Of a stretch of 64,000 nt of DNA, positions 10,916-20,013 are shown one piece after another. Below the pieces are notes generated by a model. That model had not been told where the DNA came from. It saw only the letters and a program-made list of their open reading frames with translations, and ran no database searches. This DNA is from Stutzerimonas stutzeri. Lineage in GTDB: Bacteria > Pseudomonadota > Gammaproteobacteria > Pseudomonadales > Pseudomonadaceae. The stretch lies in the NCBI RefSeq assembly GCF_024451105.1, contig NZ_JANGEY010000001.1, forward strand, positions 1 to 64,000, read 5' to 3'. Within the stretch, counting starts at the first letter, position 1, and each line of letters opens with the position of its first letter. Made by a program: the position numbers and the translations under genes.

Positions 10916-11833
10916 ATGAGTGTACGGCACTTTCTCTCGTTGATGGACTGCACGCCGCAGGAGCTGGCCGGGCTGATTCGCCGAGGCATCGAGCTGAAAG
11001 ACCTGCGCAAACGCAACGTACTCTACGAGCCGCTGAAGAACCGTGTGCTCGGCATGATCTTCGAGAAAGCCTCGACCCGCACCCGACTGTCCTTCGAGGC
11101 CGGCATGATCCAGCTCGGCGGCCAGGCCATCTTCCTCTCGCCGCGCGACACCCAGCTGGGCCGCGGCGAGCCGATCGGCGACTCGGCCATCGTCATGTCG
11201 CGCATGCTCGACGCGGTGATGATCCGCACCTTCGCCCACCAGAACGTCCTCGATTTCGCTGCCCACTCCAGCGTGCCGGTGATCAACGGACTGACCGACG
11301 ACCTGCACCCCTGCCAGCTGCTGGCCGACATGCAGACCTTCCACGAGCACCGCGGCTCGATCCAGGGCAAGACCGTGGCCTGGGTCGGCGACGGCAACAA
11401 CATGTGCAACACCTACGCCCAGGCGGCGGTGCAGTTCGACTTCCAGCTCAGGGTCGCCTGCCCCGAGGGCTACGAGCCCAGGCAGGAGTTCCTCGAGCAG
11501 GCCGACGGCCGGGTGACCATCCTGCGCGACCCGCGCGAAGCGGTGGCCGGCGCCCATCTGGTGAGCACCGACGTGTGGGCCTCGATGGGCCAGGAGGAGG
11601 AGGCCGCGGCGCGCATGCAGCGTTTCGCCCCCTACCAGGTCAGCCGTCAGTTGCTCGACCACGCCGCTGCCGATGTGCTGTTCATGCACTGCCTGCCGGC
11701 GCACCGCGGCGAGGAGATCAGCATGGACCTGCTCGACGATCCGCGCTCGGTGGCCTGGGACCAGGCGGAGAATCGCCTGCACGCGCAGAAGGCGCTGCTG
11801 GAGTTGCTGGTCGAGCACGCCTACCCCGCATAG
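10916..11833 (+). CDS. argF: Ornithine carbamoyltransferase (anabolic)
   Basis: Makes citrulline from ornithine and carbamoyl phosphate. The 305-residue product has the carbamoyl-phosphate motif STRTR (~54-58), the HPCQLLAD motif (~124), and [11 protein letters not shown] with the ornithine-site Cys. The short length and the neighbourhood (argG nearby, an ABC ATPase immediately after) match anabolic ArgF of pseudomonads, not the catabolic ArcB. The next gene starts 25 bases after its stop. Confidence 0.97.
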   Translation: MSVRHFLSLMDCTPQELAGLIRRGIELKDLRKRNVLYEPLKNRVLGMIFEKASTRTRLSFEAGMIQLGGQAIFLSPRDTQLGRGEPIGDSAIVMSRMLDAVMIRTFAHQNVLDFAAHSSVPVINGLTDDLHPCQLLADMQTFHEHRGSIQGKTVAWVGDGNNMCNTYAQAAVQFDFQLRVACPEGYEPRQEFLEQADGRVTILRDPREAVAGAHLVSTDVWASMGQEEEAAARMQRFAPYQVSRQLLDHAAADVLFMHCLPAHRGEEISMDLLDDPRSVAWDQAENRLHAQKALLELLVEHAYPA

Positions 11834-11858
11834 ATATAGATAGAAGGACCCGTCGGCG

Positions 11859-12941
11859 ATGCCCCACAGACTGCTGCTGCAACTGCGCGACCTGGCCTGC
11901 GGCTACCACGGACAGCAGGTGGTGCAGCAGCTCAACCTGCACCTCAACGCCGGCGACATCGGCTGCCTGCTCGGCCCCTCGGGCTGCGGCAAGACCACCA
12001 CCCTGCGCGCCATCGCCGGCTTCGAGCCGATCCACGCCGGCAGCATCGAGCTGGCCGGCGAGACCATCTCCCGCCCGGGCTTCACCCTGGCTCCGGAGAA
12101 GCGCCGCATCGGCATGGTGTTCCAGGACTACGCGCTGTTCCCACACCTGACGGTGGCGGAGAACGTCGCTTTCGGCATCGGCAAGCATCCCGAGCGCGAA
12201 CGCATCGTCGCCGAACTGCTCGAGCTGGTGCAGCTCGCCCACCTCGGCAGGCGCTATCCGCACGAGCTGTCCGGCGGCCAGCAGCAGCGCGTGGCCCTGG
12301 CCCGCGCCCTGGCCCCCGAACCGCGCCTGCTGCTGCTCGACGAGCCGTTCTCCAACCTCGACGTCGAGCTGCGCCGCAGCCTCAGCCACGAGGTCCGCGA
12401 GATCCTCAAGGCACGCGGCACCAGCGCCATCCTGGTCACCCACGACCAGGAGGAAGCCTTCGCCGTCTGCGACCAGGTCGGCGTGTTCAAGGACGGCCGC
12501 CTGGAGCAGTGGGACACCCCCTACAACCTCTACCACGAGCCGCTGACCCCCTTCGTCGCCAGCTTCGTCGGCCAGGGCTACTTCGTCCGCGGGCAGATGC
12601 TCGCCCACGACACGGTGCAGACCGAGCTGGGCGTGATCCGCGGCAACCGTGCCTACCAGTGGCCCGCCGGCAGCGCGGTGGACATGCTGCTGCGCCCGGA
12701 CGACATCGTCCACGCCCCGGACAGTCCGCTCAAGGCGCGCATCGTCGGCAAGTCGTTCCTCGGCGCCGCCACCCTGTACCGCCTGCAGCTGCCCACCGGC
12801 ACCCGCCTCGAGGCGCTGTTCCCCAGCCACGAGGATCACCCCATCGGCGAGGAGGTCGGCATCCAGGTCGCCGCCGAGCACCTGGTGGCTTTCCCCGCCG
12901 AAGGCAGCGTAGCCACCCAGCAGGCGCTCGCCCAGGCCTGA
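11859..12941 (+). CDS. Orphan ABC transporter ATP-binding protein, FbpC/PotA-like
   Basis: ATPase of the binding-protein-dependent importer class. The 360-residue product has Walker A GPSGCGKTTT (~39-48), the Q-loop VFQDYALF, the signature LSGGQQQR (~138), Walker B LLLLDEPFSNLD and the H-loop VTHDQEEA. A C-terminal TOBE-like part (~240-345) is typical of Fe(III), spermidine or sulfate importers. An AAGGA precedes the ATG. It follows argF by 25 bases, as its P. aeruginosa counterpart does, but no permease or binding-protein gene is nearby, so the substrate is unknown. Confidence 0.88.
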   Translation: MPHRLLLQLRDLACGYHGQQVVQQLNLHLNAGDIGCLLGPSGCGKTTTLRAIAGFEPIHAGSIELAGETISRPGFTLAPEKRRIGMVFQDYALFPHLTVAENVAFGIGKHPERERIVAELLELVQLAHLGRRYPHELSGGQQQRVALARALAPEPRLLLLDEPFSNLDVELRRSLSHEVREILKARGTSAILVTHDQEEAFAVCDQVGVFKDGRLEQWDTPYNLYHEPLTPFVASFVGQGYFVRGQMLAHDTVQTELGVIRGNRAYQWPAGSAVDMLLRPDDIVHAPDSPLKARIVGKSFLGAATLYRLQLPTGTRLEALFPSHEDHPIGEEVGIQVAAEHLVAFPAEGSVATQQALAQA

Positions 12942-13196
12942 AACCGCTCCGGCCTGCCCCCGGACAAGGCAGGCCGGATCACTTCGGTGCAAGCCGGCTC
13001 GGCGAAATCCCGCTCCTCCTCGCGCAACGCAAGGCGCCAGCCGCCCCCGGCCCATGGCACGCCCCTTGCTGTGAGCAGCCCCGGTCAGCACAACGGCGTG
13101 TCTGCCAACTTCCGACAACGACGTCACGGCATCCCTCCTCACCCGGGGCGGGAAACCGTGGCGTCTTTTCGTTTTGGGCCACCAGGAAAGCTCGCA

Positions 13197-14444
13197 ATGC
13201 GCATGATGAAACTCTCGCTGCTGTCGCTCGCCATCGCCGCCGGCACGCTCAGCCACGCCACCTTCGCCACCGAAGACTTCGCCAGGCTGCTCACCGAGGG
13301 CAAGCTCGGCATCGATGCCCGCTATCGCTACGAACACGTCGACCAGGACAATGCCCTCGAGCGCGCCAATGCCCAGACCCTGCGCACCCGTCTGAGTCTG
13401 CAGAGCGGCCAGTGGTACGGTCTCTCCGCCCTCCTCGAGGCCGACAGCGTCGCGCGCCTCGGCGATGCCGCCTACAACAGCACCCGCAACGGCCAGAGCG
13501 GTCATTCGGCGGTCGCCGACCCAGACGGCAGCGAGATCAACCAGGCCCTGCTGCGCTACGAGCATGCGCGCGGCAGCGCGGTGCTCGGCCGCCAGCGCAT
13601 CAACCTCGACAACCAGCGCTTCGTCGGCGGCGTCGCCTGGCGGCAGAACGAGCAGACCTACGACGCGGCACTCGCCCAGCTCAGGCCGCTCGAGGACCTG
13701 ACCCTCACCTACGCCTACCTCGACAACGTCAACAGCATCTTCGGCCCAGACGGCGGACGCTTCGCCAACCGCAGCAACCCGGCCGACATCGAGGGGCACA
13801 GCCACCTGCTCAACGCCCAGTACGTGGCCCGTCCGGAACTGACCGTCACCGCCTACCAGTACCTGCTCGGCCTCGACAACCTCGCCCTGACCGGTGCCGG
13901 GGCGCTCGGCACGCTGTCCAGCAGGACCCGGGGCCTGCGCCTCAGCGGCGCCATGCGGGGCATCGGCTACGCCCTCGAGTACGCCCGGCAGAAGGACTAC
14001 GCCGACAACCCGCAGCCACTGGACAGCGAATACTATCTGGCCGAACTGGGCTACACCCTCGCCGGCGTGCAGCTCAAGGCCGGTTACGAGGTGCTCGGCG
14101 GCGACGAGGGTCCCGGCAACCGCGCCTTCCAGACCCCACTGGCGACCAAACACGTCTTCCAGGGCTGGGCCGACCAGTTTCTCACCACTCCGGCCGACGG
14201 TCTCCGGGACGCCTACCTCGGTGCCAGCGCCGCGCTGCTCGGCGGCACCCTGCAGGCCTGGTACCACGACTTCAGCGCCGATCGCGGCGGCGACCGTTAC
14301 GGCCACGAGTTCGATCTCTCCTACGGACGGGCGATCCCCGGCGTCAAGGGGTTGAGCGGCCTGGTCAAATACGCCCGCTACGACGCCGACGCCTTCGCCG
14401 TCGACACCGACAAGCTGTGGCTGCAGCTGCAGTACGTCTACTGA
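13197..14444 (+). CDS. Outer-membrane beta-barrel porin (alginate-export/AlgE-like family)
   Basis: 415 residues with a Sec signal peptide (MRMMKLSLLSLAIAAGTLSHATFA, cleavage around residue 23-24). Alternating amphipathic strands follow, with aromatic girdles, and the protein ends in a Tyr (LQLQYVY), the usual C-terminal BAM signal. Segments such as RYRYEHVDQDNALERANAQTLRTRLSL match the 'alginate export' porin family, which in practice includes many uncharacterised porins. The ATG at 13197 has AGGAAAG upstream. The secreted PilJ-N protein follows after 70 bases and is probably co-transcribed. Confidence 0.8.
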   Translation: MRMMKLSLLSLAIAAGTLSHATFATEDFARLLTEGKLGIDARYRYEHVDQDNALERANAQTLRTRLSLQSGQWYGLSALLEADSVARLGDAAYNSTRNGQSGHSAVADPDGSEINQALLRYEHARGSAVLGRQRINLDNQRFVGGVAWRQNEQTYDAALAQLRPLEDLTLTYAYLDNVNSIFGPDGGRFANRSNPADIEGHSHLLNAQYVARPELTVTAYQYLLGLDNLALTGAGALGTLSSRTRGLRLSGAMRGIGYALEYARQKDYADNPQPLDSEYYLAELGYTLAGVQLKAGYEVLGGDEGPGNRAFQTPLATKHVFQGWADQFLTTPADGLRDAYLGASAALLGGTLQAWYHDFSADRGGDRYGHEFDLSYGRAIPGVKGLSGLVKYARYDADAFAVDTDKLWLQLQYVY

Positions 14445-14514
14445 TCCACCACGGACGACAACCCGCGGCGGACGGCCAGCCCGGCATCCGCCGCCCCCCG
14501 AAAGGAGAACGCCC

Positions 14515-15297
14515 ATGATCCGTCGTCTTGCTGTCCTGCCCCTGCTGCTGCTCGTCCTGCTCAGCCCGCCGAGCCGGGCCGCCATCGACCATGCCGAAGC
14601 GGTCAATCTGTCCGGCATGCAGCGCATGCTCAGCCAGCGCATCGCCAAGAGCTACCTGATGATCGGCACCGAAGTGCGCGCCGACGAGGCCAACGTCCAG
14701 CTCGACCAGAGCATGGCCACCTTCGAGAGGAACCACCTGGCGCTGGTCGAGTACGCCCCCAGCGCCGATATCCGCAACGGGCTGGCGAAGACCGGCGAGC
14801 TGTGGCAGCGCTACCGCGCCCTGGCCCTGACCCGCCCGGACAAGCCGCGCGCGGTCGAACTGCTGGCCCTCAGCGACCAGTTGCTGGCGCAGTGCGAACA
14901 GGTGGTCCAGCTGATCGAACGGCACGCCGGCAGCCGCAGCGCCTGGCTGGTCAACCGCAGCGGCCGCCAGCGCATGCTCAGCCAGCGCATCGCCAAGCTG
15001 TACCTGGCACGCAGCTGGCACCTGCCGGTGAGCGGTCTGGAAGAGCAGTTCGAGCAGGCGGTGCGCGAGTTCGGCCAGGCGCTGGGCGAACTGCAGCAGG
15101 CCAAGCAGAACACTCAGGAGATCAGCGCGGCGCTGAGCAAGGCCGACGCCCAGTGGCAGTATTCGCGGGTCGGCTTCCGGCTGTCCGCCGACGGCCGCTA
15201 CGTACCGACGGTGATCGCCGTCACCACCGAAAGCCTGCTCGAGCAGATGCAGGCGCTGACCGTGGCCTACACGGCGCACATGCAGAACGACTCCTGA
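14515..15297 (+). CDS. Secreted protein with two PilJ/NarX-type N-terminal (PilJ-N) modules
   Basis: 260 residues with a signal peptide (to about residue 22) and no other membrane segment, so probably periplasmic. It contains two copies of the motif SGxQRMLSQRIAK, at residues ~33-45 and ~149-161, each followed by a helical stretch. This is the ligand-sensing module normally found in front of the membrane segment of the type IV pilus chemoreceptor PilJ and of nitrate sensors. Here it stands free, without a transmitter domain. An AAAGGAG sits 7-13 bases upstream of the ATG. The gene lies 70 bases after a porin, so a shared transcript is likely. Function unknown; a periplasmic ligand-binding role is inference. 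Confidence 0.75.
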   Translation: MIRRLAVLPLLLLVLLSPPSRAAIDHAEAVNLSGMQRMLSQRIAKSYLMIGTEVRADEANVQLDQSMATFERNHLALVEYAPSADIRNGLAKTGELWQRYRALALTRPDKPRAVELLALSDQLLAQCEQVVQLIERHAGSRSAWLVNRSGRQRMLSQRIAKLYLARSWHLPVSGLEEQFEQAVREFGQALGELQQAKQNTQEISAALSKADAQWQYSRVGFRLSADGRYVPTVIAVTTESLLEQMQALTVAYTAHMQNDS

Positions 15298-15315
15298 CCG
15301 GCAGCCGGCAACGGC

Positions 15316-15786
15316 TCAGCCGCGACCGATGGCGGCGAAACCGGCCCGGGTGTGCTCGGCCAGCACGGCGGCGGCCAGCTCCACCTCCAGGCCGCGCCGC
15401 CCGGCGCTGACGAAGATGGTCGGGAAGCCCTGCGCCGAGGCGTCGATGAAGGTGCGCAGGCGCTTCTTCTGGCCCAGCGGGCTGATTCCGCCGAGCAGGT
15501 AGCCGGTGGCGCGCTGCGCCGCCGCCGGATCGGCCATCTCGGCCTTCTTCACCCCGGCGGCCTGCGCCAGCGCCTTGAGGTCCAGCGTGCCGGCCACCGG
15601 CACCACCGCCACCAGCAGCTCGCCCTTCTCGCTGGCGGCGAGCAGGGTCTTGAACACCCGCGCAGGCTCCAGGCCGAGCTTCTCCGCCGCCTCCAGGCCA
15701 TAGGACGGCGCCTTGGGGTCGTGGCTGTAGCTGTGCACCGCGTGCGCGGCGCGAACTTTCTTCAACAGATCGATGGCGGGGGTCAT
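15316..15786 (-). CDS. ybaK: Cys-tRNA(Pro)/Cys-tRNA(Cys) deacylase, YbaK/EbsC family
   Basis: Trans-editing enzyme that hydrolyses mischarged Cys-tRNA(Pro). The 156-residue product from the ATG at 15786 has the family's VFKTLLAASEKGELLVAVVPV core, KKAEMADPAAAQRATGYLLGGISPLGQKK (catalytic Lys and GGISP loop) and FVSAGRRGLEVEL near the end. The upstream in-frame codons to 15954 are Cys-rich and unlike the family, so I exclude them. It is divergent from glpD, with a 166-base gap between the start codons. Confidence 0.93.
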   Translation of the reverse strand: MTPAIDLLKKVRAAHAVHSYSHDPKAPSYGLEAAEKLGLEPARVFKTLLAASEKGELLVAVVPVAGTLDLKALAQAAGVKKAEMADPAAAQRATGYLLGGISPLGQKKRLRTFIDASAQGFPTIFVSAGRRGLEVELAAAVLAEHTRAGFAAIGRG

Positions 15787-15952
15787 GCTGGCTTCACGAA
15801 AAGGGTCGAGAATGAAGGTCAGGCGCACATGGAAAGTTGCCGCATGGCGGGCACTTGCGCCGCAGCGAAGATAACGCAAAAGCCAACAGTCGGGCAGGCA
15901 CGCCCAGGGACGGGGCGATGGATTCCGGGCACACAAGAAAAGGCGCAGCATC

Positions 15953-17566
15953 ATGACAGCATCCCAGCACGGCAGCGCACCACTGGCCGAGGTCTACGAC
16001 CTGGCGGTGATCGGCGGCGGCATCAACGGTTGCGGCATCGCCGCCGACGCCGCCGGGCGCGGCCTGTCGGTGTTCCTCTGCGAGCAGCACGACCTGGCGG
16101 CGCACACCTCCTCGGCCAGCAGCAAGCTGATCCACGGCGGCCTGCGCTACCTGGAGCACCACGAGTTCCGCCTGGTGCGCGAGGCGCTCGGCGAGCGCGA
16201 GGTGCTGCTCGGCATGGCGCCGCACCTGGTGCGGCCGCTGCGCTTCGTCCTCCCACACCGCCCGCACCTGCGCCCGGCGTGGATGATCCGCGCCGGACTG
16301 TTCCTCTACGACCACCTCGGCGCCCGCCACAGCCTGTCCGGCTCGCGCCACCTGCACTTCGGCCCCGGCAGCCCGCTCAAGGCGGACATCGAGGAGGGTT
16401 TCGAATACTCCGACTGCTGGGTCGACGACGCCCGCCTGGTGGTGGCCAACGCCATCATGGCCCGCGAGCACGGCGCGCACATCCACACCCGCACGCGCTG
16501 CATCGGCGCGCGGCGCAGCAAGGGCCTCTGGCACCTGCACCTGGAGCGCGAGGACGGCAGCCGCCTGTCGCTGCGCGCCCGCGCGCTGGTCAACGCCGCC
16601 GGCCCCTGGGTAGAGCGGGTGCTGGTCGACTGCCTGCACCAGCACAGCGCGCAGCACCTGCGCCTGATCCAGGGCAGCCACATCGTGGTGCCGCGCCTGC
16701 ACGACGGCGAGCAGGCCTACATCCTGCAGAACGAGGACGGTCGCATCGTCTTCGTCATCCCCTGGCTGCAACGCTTCAGCCTGATCGGCACCACCGACCG
16801 CGAATACCACGGCGATCCGGCCGCGGTGCGGATCAGCGACGAGGAGATCGACTACCTGCTCGGCGTGGTCAACGCGCACTTCCGTCACCAGCTCGACCGC
16901 CAGGACATCCTCAGCCACTTCGCCGGCGTGCGCCCACTGTACGACGACGCCAGCGGCAACCCCGCGGCGATCACCCGCGACTACCGCCTGGCGCTCGCCG
17001 ACGAGCACGGCGCCGCCCCGCTGCTGTCGGTGTTCGGCGGCAAGCTGACCACCTACCGCAAGCTGGCCGAAGCCGCCCTGGCCCAGCTGGCGCCCTGGTT
17101 CCCGCACATGGGCCCGGCCTGGACCGCGCACAGCAAGCTGCCCGGCGCCGAGGAGCTGGAATCGGTCAGCCAGCTGGCCGAGGCGCTGTGCGACGCCCAC
17201 GGCTGGCTGGCCGGCGACCTGGCGCGACGCTGGGCGAGCAGCTACGGCACCCGCGCCTGGCAGCTGCTCGAGGGCGTGCACTGCCTGATGGAGCTGGGCG
17301 AGAACTTCGGCGCCGGCCTGTATGCCCGCGAAGTGGACTACCTGTGCGAGGAGGAGTGGGCGCAGAGTGCCGAGGACATCCTCTGGCGACGGACCAAGCT
17401 CGGCCTGCTGCTCGGGCCGATGCAGCAGCAGAAGCTGGTGCGCTATCTGGCCAAGCGGGATGCCGGCCATGCAGCGGCCGATGGCGTAGTGCACGAGCGG
17501 CTGGGCAGCCCTGCGCTGCTGCACCGCGGCCAGGATCGCGACACCCCGCGCTCGCCGCTGCGCTGA
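15953..17566 (+). CDS. glpD: Aerobic glycerol-3-phosphate dehydrogenase
   Basis: Membrane-associated FAD enzyme that oxidises sn-glycerol-3-phosphate to dihydroxyacetone phosphate and feeds electrons to quinone. The 537-residue product has the FAD motif YDLAVIGGGINGCGIAADAAGRG (~15-37), SSKLIHGGLRYLEH, a LVNAAGPW motif and VFGGKLTTYRKLAE. Length is slightly above the ~500-residue family because of the C-terminal tail. No glpK, glpF or glpR lies next to it, unlike the usual pseudomonad arrangement, so those genes must be elsewhere or absent. It ends at a bidirectional terminator shared with mhpT. Confidence 0.96.
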   Translation: MTASQHGSAPLAEVYDLAVIGGGINGCGIAADAAGRGLSVFLCEQHDLAAHTSSASSKLIHGGLRYLEHHEFRLVREALGEREVLLGMAPHLVRPLRFVLPHRPHLRPAWMIRAGLFLYDHLGARHSLSGSRHLHFGPGSPLKADIEEGFEYSDCWVDDARLVVANAIMAREHGAHIHTRTRCIGARRSKGLWHLHLEREDGSRLSLRARALVNAAGPWVERVLVDCLHQHSAQHLRLIQGSHIVVPRLHDGEQAYILQNEDGRIVFVIPWLQRFSLIGTTDREYHGDPAAVRISDEEIDYLLGVVNAHFRHQLDRQDILSHFAGVRPLYDDASGNPAAITRDYRLALADEHGAAPLLSVFGGKLTTYRKLAEAALAQLAPWFPHMGPAWTAHSKLPGAEELESVSQLAEALCDAHGWLAGDLARRWASSYGTRAWQLLEGVHCLMELGENFGAGLYAREVDYLCEEEWAQSAEDILWRRTKLGLLLGPMQQQKLVRYLAKRDAGHAAADGVVHERLGSPALLHRGQDRDTPRSPLR

Positions 17567-17580
17567 GGCGCAGATGGCAA

Positions 17581-17612
17581 AACCCCCGGCCACAGTCATG
17601 ACCGGGGGTTTC
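17581..17612. terminator. Bidirectional terminator between glpD and mhpT
   Basis: AACCCCCGG/CCGGGGGTT, a 9-bp stem with a 12-base loop, flanked by A's on the left and TTT on the right. Confidence 0.8.
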
Positions 17613-17653
17613 CGCAGGTGCTGCCGCGCGGCGTCAGGCGACGCCGCAAGGAC

Positions 17654-18895
17654 TCAGGCGGCCTGCTGGCGCGAGCGCACGAACAGGTAGAACACCGCGA
17701 TGCCGGCCACCACCAGGCCCGGCGCCGAGGCGGCCATCACCCCGACGGTGCCGGTGCCCAGGGCGAGCATCTTGCCGGCCACCAGCGGACCGCTCATCGC
17801 GCCCAGGCGCCCCACCGCCACGGCGGTGCCGACGCCGGTGGCGCGCACCTCGGTGCGGTAGAACAGCGGCGCCAGCGCATACAGCACGCCCTGGCCGCCG
17901 GTGGCGAACACGCCCGCGGCGAAGCCGGCGACCAGCATGCCGACGAAGCTCTCGACGATGCCCAGGGCGGCCAGCGCGGCGAGCAGGCCGCAGTAGATCA
18001 GCCCGGCGATCGCCAGCGGACGCAGGGTGTTCATCAGCACGCCGAGCATCAGGGTGCCGACGGTGGCGCCGATCTGCAGGGTGAACACCACCCAGCTGGC
18101 CTGCACGCCGCTGAAGCCCTGACCGACCAAGAGGCTCGGCAGCCAGCTGATCAGCATGTACACCACCATCAGGGTGAAGAAGTAGGCGACCCACAGCAGC
18201 ACGGTCGGCAGTGCGGCGCCGTGACGGAACAGGCCGTCGACCACCGGCACGCGCGGCTCCTGACTGACCGAGGCCTGGCGTGCCTGGAAGGCCGCCGACT
18301 CCGGCAGCCACAGGGCCAGCAGCGGCAGCACCAGCAGCGGCAGCACGCCGCCGACGTAGAACGGCACGGTCCACTCGTCGAAGAAGCCGACGATGCCGAT
18401 CATCGCCGCCAGCGCCGCGCCCAGCGGCACGCCGCAGTACATCAGGCTCACCGCGGTGCCGCGCAGGCGCTCGCCGGCGGCCTCCGAGCACAGGGCGATC
18501 AGGTTGGGCAGCGCGGCGCCGAGGCCGACGCCGGTGAGCAGGCGGGCGACGATCAGGCTGTACAGTTCCCAGGCATGGGCGGTGGCGATGGAGAACACGC
18601 CGAACAGCGCCACGGAGGCGATCAGCACGTACTTGCGGCCGATGCGGTCGGCCAGCCAGCCGCCGACCAGCGCGCCGGGCAGCAGGCCGAGGATCCCGGC
18701 GCTGAATACCCAGCCCATCTGCAGCTTGTCCAGGCCGAAGGCGGCGGCCATGCCCGGGGCAGCGATGCCCGGAGCCTGGAAGTCGATGCCTTCGAGTACG
18801 GCGACGGTGAAGCACAGGGCGATGGTCAGCCAGGTGCGGCGGCTGTCTTGATTCACGGCAGTGGTCTCGGTGTCTTGCGCAGTGTAGGTCGTCAT
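17654..18895 (-). CDS. mhpT: MFS transporter, AAHS family; likely 3-hydroxyphenylpropionate uptake
   Basis: 413 residues with 12 predicted membrane helices. The MFS loop motif GGWLADRIGRKYVLI (~77-92) and the aromatic acid:H+ symporter signature at helix 1 (FTVAVLEGIDFQAPGIAAPGM, Asp in TM1) are present. It is the last gene of the mhp-type cluster, 87 bases after mhpE, the same relative position as mhpT in E. coli. Substrate assignment rests on this context; related carriers move 4-hydroxybenzoate or protocatechuate. Confidence 0.85.
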   Translation of the reverse strand: MTTYTAQDTETTAVNQDSRRTWLTIALCFTVAVLEGIDFQAPGIAAPGMAAAFGLDKLQMGWVFSAGILGLLPGALVGGWLADRIGRKYVLIASVALFGVFSIATAHAWELYSLIVARLLTGVGLGAALPNLIALCSEAAGERLRGTAVSLMYCGVPLGAALAAMIGIVGFFDEWTVPFYVGGVLPLLVLPLLALWLPESAAFQARQASVSQEPRVPVVDGLFRHGAALPTVLLWVAYFFTLMVVYMLISWLPSLLVGQGFSGVQASWVVFTLQIGATVGTLMLGVLMNTLRPLAIAGLIYCGLLAALAALGIVESFVGMLVAGFAAGVFATGGQGVLYALAPLFYRTEVRATGVGTAVAVGRLGAMSGPLVAGKMLALGTGTVGVMAASAPGLVVAGIAVFYLFVRSRQQAA

Positions 18896-18982
18896 TATTG
18901 TTGTGCCTCTGGTTGGGCGGGCGAACGAGCCCCGGCCACCGCCCCCGAGAGCGGCAGCCAGGTACTTTGTGGTGCTAGGGGA

Positions 18983-20002
18983 TCAGCGCTTGAGCAGGTC
19001 CAGCGCCACATCAACGATCATGTCTTCCTGGCCGCCGACCATGCGGCGCTTGCCCAGCTCGACGAGGATGTCCAGGGTCTTCAGGCCGTATTTCTCGGCG
19101 GCCACCTCGGCGTGACGCAGGAAGCTCGAGTAGACGCCGGCGTAGCCGAGGCCGAGGGTCTCGCGGTCGACGCGCACCGGGCGGTCCTGCAGCGGACGCA
19201 CCAGGTCGTCGGCGGCGTCCATCAGCCGGTACAGGTCGGTGCCGTGGTTCCAGCCCATGCGCTCGGCGGCGGCAATGAACACTTCCAGCGGCGCGTTGCC
19301 GGCGCCGGCGCCCATGCCGGCCAGGGAGGCGTCGATGCGGTCGCAGCCTTCTTCCACGGCGACGATCGAGTTGGCCACGCCGAGCGACAGGTTGTGGTGG
19401 GCGTGCATGCCGGTCTGGGTCTCGGGGTTCAGCACCGCCTTGAAGGCGCGCATGCGGTCACGGATGTCCTGCATGTTCATCGCGCCGCCGGAGTCGGCCA
19501 TGTAGATGCACTGCGCGCCGTAGCTTTCCATCAGCTTGCCCTGCGCGGCGAGCTGCTCGGCGGGGATCATGTGGCTCATCATCAGGAAGCCGACGGTGTC
19601 CATGCCGAGGGAACGGGCGTACTCGATGTGCTGCTTGGACACATCGGCTTCGGTGCAGTGGGTGGCGATGCGCACGCTGCGCGCGCCGGCGTCGTAGGCG
19701 GCCTTGAGGTCGTGCACCGTGCCGATGCCGGGCAGCAGCAGCACGGTGATCTTCGCCTGCTTGATCACGTCGGCGGCGGCCTCGATCCACTCCAGGTCGG
19801 TGTGCGCGCCGAAGCCGTAGTTGAACGAGGAACCCTGCAGGCCGTCGCCGTGGGTGACCTCGATGGAATCGACGCGCGCCTCGTCGAGGGCGCGGGCGAT
19901 GTCCTGCACGTTCTGGATCGAGTACTGGTGGCGTACCGCGTGGCTGCCGTCGCGCAGGGTCACGTCGGAGATGTACAGCTTCTTGCTCGGCTCGAAGGTC
20001 AT
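18983..20002 (-). CDS. mhpE: 4-hydroxy-2-oxovalerate aldolase
   Basis: Divalent-metal aldolase that splits 4-hydroxy-2-oxovalerate into pyruvate and acetaldehyde. The 339-residue product has the N-terminal [11 protein letters not shown] (catalytic Arg and metal Asp), the [13 protein letters not shown] metal-binding motif (~195-207) and the C-terminal DmpG-type domain. It forms a channeling complex with the acylating dehydrogenase, whose stop lies 11 bases upstream, so the two are co-translated. Final step of the meta-cleavage pathway of this cluster. Confidence 0.96.
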   Translation of the reverse strand: MTFEPSKKLYISDVTLRDGSHAVRHQYSIQNVQDIARALDEARVDSIEVTHGDGLQGSSFNYGFGAHTDLEWIEAAADVIKQAKITVLLLPGIGTVHDLKAAYDAGARSVRIATHCTEADVSKQHIEYARSLGMDTVGFLMMSHMIPAEQLAAQGKLMESYGAQCIYMADSGGAMNMQDIRDRMRAFKAVLNPETQTGMHAHHNLSLGVANSIVAVEEGCDRIDASLAGMGAGAGNAPLEVFIAAAERMGWNHGTDLYRLMDAADDLVRPLQDRPVRVDRETLGLGYAGVYSSFLRHAEVAAEKYGLKTLDILVELGKRRMVGGQEDMIVDVALDLLKR

Positions 20003-20013
20003 GGCAGCGCTCC

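Noticed and set aside
11718-14648. A ~976-codon minus-strand open frame across argF, the ABC ATPase and the porin
   Set aside because: It runs antisense through three well-supported genes and has composition typical of a codon-position shadow.
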